From a virus: 64,000 bases of DNA. The DNA lies in the IMG/VR virus record IMGVR_UViG_3300030118_003168, positions 1 to 64,000 of that record, one strand, 5' to 3'. Below, piece by piece: positions 38,711 to 46,375 of the stretch. A program made the translations under genes and the position numbers. Every line of letters begins with the position of its first letter. Position 1 is the first letter of the stretch. Below the pieces are notes generated by a model. That model saw nothing but the letters and a program-made list of their open reading frames with translations, was not told the DNA's origin and searched no databases.

Positions 38711-39037
38711 GTGGCTTTAGTGACATTATCTGATTTAGGTGGCTTTAAGCCTCTAAATATTAGAGGGGTTCTTGTTCAAAGAGATGTTCAGTCAGAAATT
38801 CCTGTTATACAGGCTCTTTTGCGTTGTAGTGATACAAAATTAATGTTCACTTTTGAAGAAAAGGACAGAAAAGATTTAGAGTCAATAGACCCTGAATTGT
38901 TTCCGACTATTTCAAGTGAATTAAGAAAAAAAATCACTACTCACAAAGAATTGATTGAATTGCTTTTGCCTAAGAAATCAGCAGCAAAGAAGAAAACTGC
39001 GCCAAAAGCAAAGAAATCTTCTTTGACTGAGGAATGA
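38711..39037 (+). CDS. Small head-region protein with basic tail, 108 aa
   Basis: It starts at GTG 38711 (MALVTLSDLGGFKPLNIRGV) behind AGGTGATA. The N-terminal 80 residues look alpha/beta, and the tail KKSAAKKKTAPKAKKSS is histone-like. Similar small proteins with lysine-rich tails occur after capsid genes in other phages, but no family is certain. A hairpin follows the gene. Confidence 0.55.
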   Translation: MALVTLSDLGGFKPLNIRGVLVQRDVQSEIPVIQALLRCSDTKLMFTFEEKDRKDLESIDPELFPTISSELRKKITTHKELIELLLPKKSAAKKKTAPKAKKSSLTEE

Positions 39038-39044
39038 ACCGATA

Positions 39045-39070
39045 CGATTAAGAGGGTGCGCCCTCAATCG
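39045..39070 (+). terminator. Hairpin after the capsid gene cluster
   Basis: CGATT-AA-GAGGG-TGCG-CCCTC-AATCG forms a strong stem in one of the few gaps of the late operon. No T run follows, so it probably stabilises the capsid mRNA 3' end or reduces readthrough instead of stopping transcription. Confidence 0.5.
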
Positions 39071-39087
39071 TTGCTTGACGGAGTAAG

Positions 39088-39375
39088 ATGAATATGCCGA
39101 GTTGCAGAAGTAGTGGGTTATTAATTGATGATACACAAGTAATTAACGGTCAATGTAAATTGATTTCAATTCATGTTAATAACGATAGTGGCGCACCTTG
39201 TCAAATTAAGGTATTTGATGGGACAGATAATACAGGTAAAGAATTAGCCCGTATTAACTTAGATGGTATTCAAATTCAAAACCTTGAATTTGACATGCAT
39301 GGCGTTATTTGTTCTAATGGAATCTTTTATGAAGAAACAAGTGGCGATGCTAATACTTACATTCATTTCGCTTAA
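39088..39375 (+). CDS. Small beta-rich head protein, 95 aa
   Basis: MNMPSCRSSGLLIDDTQVIN begins after GGAGTAAG. The protein has alternating hydrophobic strands (CKLISIHVNNDSGAPCQIKV) and four cysteines that are not in CxxC pairs. From memory, it resembles small beta-sandwich head or neck proteins, but I cannot name one. Confidence 0.55.
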   Translation: MNMPSCRSSGLLIDDTQVINGQCKLISIHVNNDSGAPCQIKVFDGTDNTGKELARINLDGIQIQNLEFDMHGVICSNGIFYEETSGDANTYIHFA

Positions 39376-39384
39376 GGTGATAAT

Positions 39385-39777
39385 ATGGCGGCTTTAAATA
39401 CAGATACAAGATTAGTTATGACTATACTTTTTGTTGGTGCATTAAGTGGAGCAAATGTCTTTGCTTATGCAACATTTGGAACAGGCTTTCCTTATGGCCC
39501 AATAGCACATTCAGTCTTATTTGGATTGGGAACAATAGGTGCAATAATGGTAATGAAAGCATTGTTTGATTTAGCACTTAATGATAAAATAGAGATGTGG
39601 CTATTGGATAGAAAAATTGCGGCTTATTGGGAAAGAAAAGCAAGAGATGAACAACAAAGACAAAAAATGCGTGAAAGCGCAAGACAGTTTGGTGGTTCAA
39701 CACCTTTCTATCAGCCTCAATTACAACAGGAAGAAGAAAATACTGTTGGAAGCGAGTTTTTAGCCACCCTTCAATAA
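39385..39777 (+). CDS. Membrane protein with two helices, 130 aa
   Basis: MAALNTDTRLVMTILFVGAL opens the first membrane helix and IAHSVLFGLGTIGAIMVMKA forms the second. The remaining 65 residues are a charged helix (AAYWERKARDEQQRQKMRES) and a flexible tail ending SEFLATLQ. It begins a three-gene module with another membrane protein and a GTPase, in a place where tailed phages normally have only head and neck proteins. A role in entry or in a membrane-linked assembly step is possible. Confidence 0.65.
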   Translation: MAALNTDTRLVMTILFVGALSGANVFAYATFGTGFPYGPIAHSVLFGLGTIGAIMVMKALFDLALNDKIEMWLLDRKIAAYWERKARDEQQRQKMRESARQFGGSTPFYQPQLQQEEENTVGSEFLATLQ

Positions 39778-39790
39778 AGGGGTTGGTTAA

Positions 39791-40009
39791 ATGGTCTTTG
39801 GAGATTTAATGGGTTTTTCCGACTCGGACTACGCATATAATCAACAAAGAGCGCATTCAGCAGATGTTTTCTTTCTCAAGATGAGAGCATGGTTTTGGGG
39901 TAGTTTTGCTACCTTGCTATCTTTCTTCGTTGGTAATATAATGGGTGTTTTTGATATAAATATTATTGGATGGATAATTGAGGGAGTAAAAGGTTTATGG
40001 GGGCATTAA
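39791..40009 (+). CDS. Small membrane protein, 72 aa
   Basis: MVFGDLMGFSDSDYAYNQQR precedes a hydrophobic region (FFLKMRAWFWGSFATLLSFF, then VGNIMGVFDINIIGWIIEGV) that makes one or two membrane helices. It shares the MVFG start with the protein at 41360. The GTPase starts immediately after its stop, so the two are surely co-translated. Confidence 0.65.
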   Translation: MVFGDLMGFSDSDYAYNQQRAHSADVFFLKMRAWFWGSFATLLSFFVGNIMGVFDINIIGWIIEGVKGLWGH

Positions 40010-40678
40010 ATGTCATTAATGACAGGATTTGCCATATTAGTTGGTGAAGCAGTTATAGGTTTTTGGAAAAAGGTTCATGCTATTAATTTCGGTGTTTATG
40101 GAGCAACAATGGTGGGAAAAACTACATTAAGTCATCAATTAAGAACAAGGGGAGAAGTGCCGACAATAAATGAAAGAACCGTTGGATTACATAGAGCCTC
40201 AAGAAAAAATGTTAAAATAGATGGAGAATCATGGACAGTTAAAAGTGCTGATATTGGAGGAGAAGCAATATACTGGAAAGAATGGGTTAAAGATATGCAA
40301 AAGCGTAAAGTTAAGTATATTATATTTATGATAGACCACAGACACTTAGATAATTCTTCAAACTTAGACCATCAAGTAGCATGGAAATTTTTAGTTGATA
40401 CAATATGTTCTAATATTTGGCCTACTGGAAGAAAAAAGAAAGAACCTGATTATCCGATGGCAGTAGGAATATGGGCTAATAAATATGATATATGGGGAGA
40501 AAAATATCCATTAAAAGAAGGCCAAACAATAGATAAACATGATATATTTGAACCGTTTAAATATGGAATGAGGCAGTTAAATGATAAAGGAATACCTTGT
40601 TTTAAATATATAGTTTCAGCAAAGTCAGACCCCGAAATGGTATATAGAGGCGTAATGACAATGATAAAAGATTACTGA
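40010..40678 (+). CDS. Arf/Ras-like small GTPase with hydrophobic N-terminus, 222 aa
   Basis: All five G motifs are visible: G1 GATMVGKT (31-38), G2-like ERTVGLH with Thr57, G3 DIGGE (81-85), G4 NKYD (157-160) and G5 SAK (near 203). The T-V-G...D-I-G-G pattern is closest to Arf-type GTPases, where DVGGQ is typical. Residues 3-18 (LMTGFAILVGEAVIGF) could insert in a membrane. It would bind GTP and switch between states, probably on a membrane with the two preceding proteins. Small GTPases are not a known part of tailed-virus morphogenesis. Confidence 0.8.
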   Translation: MSLMTGFAILVGEAVIGFWKKVHAINFGVYGATMVGKTTLSHQLRTRGEVPTINERTVGLHRASRKNVKIDGESWTVKSADIGGEAIYWKEWVKDMQKRKVKYIIFMIDHRHLDNSSNLDHQVAWKFLVDTICSNIWPTGRKKKEPDYPMAVGIWANKYDIWGEKYPLKEGQTIDKHDIFEPFKYGMRQLNDKGIPCFKYIVSAKSDPEMVYRGVMTMIKDY

Positions 40679-40688
40679 GGAATGAAAG

Positions 40689-41357
40689 ATGTATCAAAAC
40701 CAATTAATAGGACAGAACGCACCGCAACAATTTAATCCAACATTATCACCATTACAACAAGCAAGAGCAAGTGGACAAGTAGTAGAATATAAGTTTACAG
40801 AAGTTAGACCTAAAAAGCAATTAAAAGAACTTATTAAAGTATTAACTGCCGAACCCAAAAAATTATTATTCATTAAATATGGTAAGAAATTTAATTTAAA
40901 AGATAGGTGTGTTGTTTGTGGAATGCATCATGTTTGGGAGCAAGGAGATTATTTAAGACCTCCAATGCCTTTAGATAAAGTGGTTAAAGGCAGACCACTC
41001 ATGGGAACATATTGTCCTAAACATTCTTCTATGTATATGCAATTAGAGATGCTTCAACAACAAATACTGGCAGATAAGCATGGATTAGAGTTTAAGCGAT
41101 TTGTTCCTAAAATGCCAAAGATGATGAAAAGTGGGCCAATTACTGAATTAAGTAAAAAAGATGTAATGGCTCTTACCGCAAGCGGTTGGTTTATTAAGCC
41201 ACCCGCTTTAGACGATAACAGGACGGCAACACAAGAGGTCATTCAACTAATAACTGAAATTAACATAATGACTGAGAGAGTTAGCCATTTAATGCTTAAA
41301 CATCAAATTGAAGCAATTAACTCAACACCAGAAATAAAAGAAACTAAAGAGGAATAG
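40689..41357 (+). CDS. Zinc-binding protein of the GTPase module, 222 aa
   Basis: MYQNQLIGQNAPQQFNPTLS is a flexible, glutamine-rich start. The core has CVVCGMHH and, 30 residues on, YCPKH, a C-C-C-H zinc site. The C-terminal part is helical (IQLITEINIMTERVSHLMLK). It is only ten bases from the GTPase gene, so it may be its partner. No family recognised. Confidence 0.6.
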   Translation: MYQNQLIGQNAPQQFNPTLSPLQQARASGQVVEYKFTEVRPKKQLKELIKVLTAEPKKLLFIKYGKKFNLKDRCVVCGMHHVWEQGDYLRPPMPLDKVVKGRPLMGTYCPKHSSMYMQLEMLQQQILADKHGLEFKRFVPKMPKMMKSGPITELSKKDVMALTASGWFIKPPALDDNRTATQEVIQLITEINIMTERVSHLMLKHQIEAINSTPEIKETKEE

Positions 41358-41359
41358 AT

Positions 41360-42016
41360 ATGGTATTTGGAACAAGCAACAAAACTGTTTTAGGTGCAGT
41401 TCAACAACAAGGCGACCAGAATTTTAAATCAATGAACAACTTATTATCTTTGCAAGATAATCATGTTGAAGAATTTTTTCAATATCATGGTGAACATTTC
41501 TTAGCCGCACTTGAAAAACTCATGGAAGATGTTATTGAGCGTGTTGTTTCTCAAATGCTCGCAAAACTTTCCTTTGATACTAGCGGTTCATCTATTACTG
41601 TAAATAGAGATGCCTTAAGAGAATACGAAAGAATTACTCAAGAAAACATTGATTTAGATTTACAATTGCTATTACAATCAGCAATCAATACAGAAGTCGT
41701 AAATCAAAGAAAACTTGCGAAGCAACAATACCTTGAATCTCAAGGTTTTAGTGGTGGTGGAATACAACAAATTACTCAACCAACCGCAGGTATGGCAATT
41801 GCAGGATTAACAGGAACAACAGGACAATATCAGCAAATGCAAGGTGCTGTCAATAATGGTTCGGGTTATCCCGTTCCTCCAAGTGGAACAGACGGATATG
41901 GCCGTCCTTATTGGATTGATGCACAAGGTCAAATGAGTTATGAACCACCACAAAGCGGATTACATTTAGGTGCAGGTATTCAAAAGGCTGCTGCTTGGGC
42001 TAAATGGTTAATGTGA
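41360..42016 (+). CDS. Unknown head/neck-region protein, 218 aa
   Basis: MVFGTSNKTVLGAVQQQGDQ begins like the small membrane protein at 39791. Residues 25-110 are helical and coiled-coil-like (EKLMEDVIERVVSQMLAKLS). The rest is Gly/Gln/Pro-rich, with a YWIDAQGQMSYEPPQ-type repeat, and ends in a short amphipathic helix (GIQKAAAWAKWLM). It may connect the membrane module to the particle; this is speculation. Confidence 0.55.
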   Translation: MVFGTSNKTVLGAVQQQGDQNFKSMNNLLSLQDNHVEEFFQYHGEHFLAALEKLMEDVIERVVSQMLAKLSFDTSGSSITVNRDALREYERITQENIDLDLQLLLQSAINTEVVNQRKLAKQQYLESQGFSGGGIQQITQPTAGMAIAGLTGTTGQYQQMQGAVNNGSGYPVPPSGTDGYGRPYWIDAQGQMSYEPPQSGLHLGAGIQKAAAWAKWLM

Positions 42017-42027
42017 GGTGAATAACA

Positions 42028-44334
42028 TTGGTTGATTTCTTTTGGGGTAATTCACCCGTTTCTTTTCCTTCTGTATCTAGCAGAATTAAAAAAGAAATGT
42101 TAGAATTTATTCAGGAAGAAAACATTGAATTTATTTCTTATTTACAAATAGCCAAAGATACTTTAGAAGAAAAAGGAGAAAGTTCTAAAGAATTAGTAGA
42201 TGAGTTTATTAAAATTTTTGATGAAATTAAAGCAGATAAGTTAATGCCCTTGATGAGAGGTCACGACGATGGAGAAAAAGCCATTGAAAATTTTACAACG
42301 AGTAAAATCAAAGATAAAACTATTACTAATGAAGAAAATGTTAATTTTTTAAATGAATTAACTGTTGGTGATTTAAGCGATTCTGATAAAATCAATAGAT
42401 TAAGAGGTTTCGGTGCTTTGAAATTTGGTCAAGCATTTGAAACCTTACCTGAATTTGATGCAGATGATTTTCTTAGCACATTCAAAGAAGACGATTATAA
42501 AATAGATATTGATTTAAGATTTCAAGATGTTATTCCTGACGATATGGATGATTATAATAGCGAAATATCTCCAATCAGATTTAGTTATGGTAAAGAAAAT
42601 ATTACATTTACTTCTCCTTATACTGATTCACAAATTATAGATGCTAAAAAAGAACATTTGGTAAATGAAACCAATCAAGAACCTGATTTTACTCCTAAAA
42701 AAACAAAAAGTTATCCTCCAAGAATAGTCAAAACAATGGAAATAAACATACTTGACACAACTGTTGAAGCATTAGAAGATGGTGCAAGAGTAACCGTTGT
42801 TCCTGTTGAATTAATATATAATAAAAATAATAAACTAACTGGTAAGTTTAAAGTTACTGGGGCTGAAAAAGTTTTAAACCACAATAAGTTTATTGATTTG
42901 GCAATTGCTGGTCTTAAAGATAGAAACGATACCATGATTGATAATAGAATTTATGATTTGGGTAGCGAAGGATTGGTAAGAATAGTCAAAGGTAATTTTG
43001 AAGGAGCAGGTCTTACTATAAGAGCCGATAGAAAAACAGAAGATGATATTGCAGATAAATTCTACAAAATGTTTTTACCTATTCAAACAAATGTAATAGA
43101 GCCTATGTTAAGTAATCCTTTAAATGCAATTAATTATCGTGGGGTAGTTAATTTTAAAACAGAAAGAAGTGTAAATAATTCACTAACTCGCAAAATAGAA
43201 AGATTAGCAGAAACTGTTGGTAAAGGAAAGAAAAGCGATTGGAAAGCGGGTAAAGATGAAGACGGAAACCCAAGATTTATTGAAAGTGTTGAAGTTATGG
43301 TGGATGGTAAATTTAAGCGATTAAGTGTTAAACAGGCTCAAGAACTTGAAGGGGAAGCATGGACAAATAAAGATACTAAAGAAAAAATTAGTAATGCTGA
43401 ATATATGGCTTTAGGACAACAACAAAGATTGGCATATACTCCTAATTATTATGTTATTACTATTGATGGAGAAACAAGAACTCCTACTAATGAAGTATCA
43501 ACCACGCATAGAACTATTAAAGCGTATAGATTAAAAAATGCTCCTGAAGATGCTTATGCTGAAAAACCCAAAGCAACCAAAGGATTTTTCCGTAGATTCA
43601 AAGAATCCAATAAAAGAGGCGATTTTGGAAACGCTTATAGCGGATTTAAGAGATTCCTTACAGAAGAAGAAGGAAAACAAAAAATGCAACAAATGGAAGA
43701 GAGACAGGAAGAAGAAAATAAAAAGGAAAAGCCTTCTCAATTTACTCCGTTTAATCAGATATATAGAAAAGGACTTAATTTTACTTTTGAAGGAGACTTT
43801 GTTACAAGAGAAGAATATGAAAAACTTTCTGATAAAGTTAAGGAAAGGAGTAGATTGGTTCTTTTAAACAAAAAAAGAATACAACAGATGAACTTTATTG
43901 ATAAAGATGATTATGAACCTATTTATGAAGAAAGAGAATTAAATCCTGAAGCGGTAGATGAAAAAGGAAAATTGACTCCACAGGCATTAGAAGATGCTAA
44001 GGAACTACAATTTAGAGAAACTCTAAGACAAAGAGAAGCAAAAAGAAGAGTAAGAAAACCTGCTGAAATTGATTCTCCTGCTAAATTCGGTAGAGTTACT
44101 GATAAATCATTAGCCGTAGTAACTGGCCCAGATTATGTATTAAATCCATTAGTTACTTATGCTAATATTCAAGACGCTTTTAAACCTGCAATTTTGCATA
44201 TTGAATTAGTAGTAACAGAAATAGGAGAGTTTTCTTTAAATCCTATGCAAAAAAGAAGAAATGATGAAATGACAAATGTTATTGAGGACATAAGAGAAAA
44301 CTTATCCGTTTTAGAAGATAAATTGGGTGAGTAA
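42028..44334 (+). CDS. Large late protein, 768 aa, unknown
   Basis: A TTG start (42028) after AGGTGAATAACA gives MVDFFWGNSPVSFPSVSSRI. The protein is charged and mixed in structure, with a beta-rich part (VEALEDGARVTVVPVELIYN) and a lysine/glutamate-rich helical region (QQMEERQEEENKKEKPSQ). Its position just before the connector suggests a head completion or neck protein. No domain is recognised. Confidence 0.55.
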   Translation: MVDFFWGNSPVSFPSVSSRIKKEMLEFIQEENIEFISYLQIAKDTLEEKGESSKELVDEFIKIFDEIKADKLMPLMRGHDDGEKAIENFTTSKIKDKTITNEENVNFLNELTVGDLSDSDKINRLRGFGALKFGQAFETLPEFDADDFLSTFKEDDYKIDIDLRFQDVIPDDMDDYNSEISPIRFSYGKENITFTSPYTDSQIIDAKKEHLVNETNQEPDFTPKKTKSYPPRIVKTMEINILDTTVEALEDGARVTVVPVELIYNKNNKLTGKFKVTGAEKVLNHNKFIDLAIAGLKDRNDTMIDNRIYDLGSEGLVRIVKGNFEGAGLTIRADRKTEDDIADKFYKMFLPIQTNVIEPMLSNPLNAINYRGVVNFKTERSVNNSLTRKIERLAETVGKGKKSDWKAGKDEDGNPRFIESVEVMVDGKFKRLSVKQAQELEGEAWTNKDTKEKISNAEYMALGQQQRLAYTPNYYVITIDGETRTPTNEVSTTHRTIKAYRLKNAPEDAYAEKPKATKGFFRRFKESNKRGDFGNAYSGFKRFLTEEEGKQKMQQMEERQEEENKKEKPSQFTPFNQIYRKGLNFTFEGDFVTREEYEKLSDKVKERSRLVLLNKKRIQQMNFIDKDDYEPIYEERELNPEAVDEKGKLTPQALEDAKELQFRETLRQREAKRRVRKPAEIDSPAKFGRVTDKSLAVVTGPDYVLNPLVTYANIQDAFKPAILHIELVVTEIGEFSLNPMQKRRNDEMTNVIEDIRENLSVLEDKLGE

Positions 44335-44335
44335 A

Positions 44336-45637
44336 ATGGGAACAACAATTTCTCCAAGTGACTTTACGGAAATTAATCCGAACTATACTCAAGGTAGGGG
44401 TTTCTATACCAATGCCACAGAAGTAGCCAATTTATTACAAATACCTGCATTTAGTGGAACAACATATCCTACTACTGCTCAAGTAGGGGCTATCATTAAA
44501 AGAGTGGAAGGTATAGTTGATGATAAAGTAAAGCGTTCTTTTAGACCTATTATAACAAAAGATGAATACCATAATTTTGAATTTACAAGAGGCCCAAGAA
44601 ATCATTATTATGGTGGTTATGTAGGATTCATTCAATTAAAACAAATGAAAGTTCGTAAGATAGTTTCACTTCAATTGTGGCAAGGAAGTCATTATGAAGA
44701 AATAGCATCGGCTCAAGCAAAAGTTCTTTTACAGGATAACTTTAGAAATTTAAATTCTATTATTTTAGAATTACCAGATAACGGAGTTTCTTTTGAACTT
44801 CTTTCTGAAAACGATATAACACAATTAGCAGATGATGAATTTTGTAATACCTTTGGTATTAAAACAACATCGGCTGAAATAGTTTCTTTAATAAATGAAT
44901 CATTTCCTTCAACATCACAATATACTGGTGCAACTGCAACAAAAAGCCTTACTTCTTCTAATCTTTCTATTTCTGACTTTTTCTATGCGTCAAAGGACAA
45001 GTCAAACGGCAAGCAAATTAACATATCATCCCTACTTTTGGGTGATGATGGTTCAGATTGTGTCCTCAAGGCAACAATAAAACAGTCATGCACAACAATT
45101 AACTCATCTACTGCCCTTACTGTTGCTGATTCGTCTAAATTAGCCGTAGGTATGGCTATTAGTGGAACAGGTATTACAGGAACAATTACAATTGCTTCAA
45201 TTACTGATGCAACAAATGTTGTATTAAGCGCACCTGCTTCTGCAAGTGGAACTAATGATTTAATATTCACGACAACAGAATCTATACCTACTGTTTGTAA
45301 TTTAACTGAATTTACAGACAAAGAAGATTTAAAAAGACTTGGCTCATACTGGACTATAAATGAAGAAGGGAGAATATTCTTTTTAAGAGACTATCCTTTT
45401 CATACAAATAATTCTGTTATTGTTTCTTATATTGCAGGAGATAATAGAGTTCCTTCTGCTATACATGAAGCCACAACAAAACTTGTTGCTTCTGAAATAA
45501 TAAGAATGGACGACCAAAGTGTATTAATTGCTGAAACTGGTGGAAACATTACTGCAAAAGAAAAGTATGATATTCTTCGTAAAGAAGGAATGGAAATTCT
45601 TAAAGGAAAGGGAGACATAGTTTATTTCTTGGATTGA
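44336..45637 (+). CDS. Head-tail connector with inserted beta module, 433 aa
   Basis: It starts at ATG 44336 after GGGTGAG, overlapping no codons of the previous gene beyond its stop region. The N-terminal part (EVANLLQIPAFS, VGAIIKRVEGIVDDKVKRSF) and the C-terminal part (AIHEATTKLVASEIIRMDDQ) fit the helical gp6/gp15-like connectors that sit under the portal. In the middle, VGMAISGTGITGTITIASIT and SAPASASGTNDLIF is a well-known mobile beta-sandwich-like module of phage virion proteins, an insertion relative to normal 100-200-residue connectors. Confidence 0.65.
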   Translation: MGTTISPSDFTEINPNYTQGRGFYTNATEVANLLQIPAFSGTTYPTTAQVGAIIKRVEGIVDDKVKRSFRPIITKDEYHNFEFTRGPRNHYYGGYVGFIQLKQMKVRKIVSLQLWQGSHYEEIASAQAKVLLQDNFRNLNSIILELPDNGVSFELLSENDITQLADDEFCNTFGIKTTSAEIVSLINESFPSTSQYTGATATKSLTSSNLSISDFFYASKDKSNGKQINISSLLLGDDGSDCVLKATIKQSCTTINSSTALTVADSSKLAVGMAISGTGITGTITIASITDATNVVLSAPASASGTNDLIFTTTESIPTVCNLTEFTDKEDLKRLGSYWTINEEGRIFFLRDYPFHTNNSVIVSYIAGDNRVPSAIHEATTKLVASEIIRMDDQSVLIAETGGNITAKEKYDILRKEGMEILKGKGDIVYFLD

Positions 45638-45642
45638 TAGTT

Positions 45643-45858
45643 ATGGCAATAAAAATTGACCTTTCTAAATTTAATGAACTATTGAAAATTGAAAAGGAAA
45701 GACAATTGGCTATGCAAGAATTATCAGATATTTTAGGCTATGATGTTTCTTTTAGTGATGAAGAAGTTTTAAAAAATGCATCAGAAGCATATTCAAAATA
45801 TATTGAAAAAGAGTTAAGTGCGGAGGTATTGTTATTGATGAAGTCTCTTTACTCATAG
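45643..45858 (+). CDS. Small helical neck-region protein, 71 aa
   Basis: MAIKIDLSKFNELLKIEKER is entirely helical, with an acidic C-terminal half (GYDVSFSDEEVLKNASEAYS). It overlaps the following gene by 25 bases. No strong ribosome site is present, so it probably depends on coupling to the connector gene. Confidence 0.55.
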   Translation: MAIKIDLSKFNELLKIEKERQLAMQELSDILGYDVSFSDEEVLKNASEAYSKYIEKELSAEVLLLMKSLYS

Positions 45859-46346
45859 ATTTAATTACAAGTAATTGGTCTTCTAATACTGCTGCTTTAG
45901 TTTCAGCAGGAGAAATAGATGCTTCTCACGCAGTAACTCCTGATGTTATTGATATTAGAAACTTAAATGCTAATAAAGGTAAGCGTGTTGATTTAAGCAG
46001 AACTCCTGCAACAATAGTAGTATTTGAAGATTCACAGGCTATTGAATATCCAACAGTTACTTATGATGTAAGAAACGAAACATATACATTTACTCTCCAT
46101 ATTAGGGTATTACATGATGAAAGAGGTGGAGAAGATTCCTCATACGGCATGGATAGGCTAAGGGCTATATACTTGATACTGCGTAGGACTCTTGAAAGCA
46201 AAAGGCATGGCTATACTGCAAGCGATGGTTCTAATTTTAGGCAATTATTTTTAGGAGCAAGAAGCGAGAGTAATGACCGAGCAAAGAGACTTTTTGGATA
46301 TAAAGTAACATTAGAAGCGAAAAGATTTGCATTAAACATTCCCTAG
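45834..46346 (+). CDS. Probable tail completion/terminator protein, apparent ATT start, 170 aa
   Basis: The frame is open from about 45807 to 46346, and has no ATG, GTG or TTG before 46149, which would drop over 100 good residues. A perfect GGAGGT at 45822-45827 lies six bases before ATT 45834, giving (M)DEVSLLIDLITSNWSS. The protein continues VDLSRTPATIVVFEDSQAIE and ETYTFTLHIRVLHDERGG. This start helix plus strand pattern, and its place between connector and tail tube, suit a minor tail or neck protein of gpU/gp10 type. Non-standard initiation is inferred. Confidence 0.55.
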   Translation: MDEVSLLIDLITSNWSSNTAALVSAGEIDASHAVTPDVIDIRNLNANKGKRVDLSRTPATIVVFEDSQAIEYPTVTYDVRNETYTFTLHIRVLHDERGGEDSSYGMDRLRAIYLILRRTLESKRHGYTASDGSNFRQLFLGARSESNDRAKRLFGYKVTLEAKRFALNIP

Positions 46347-46375
46347 TAAGTAAGTAAGGAAAGGGGAGAGATAGC

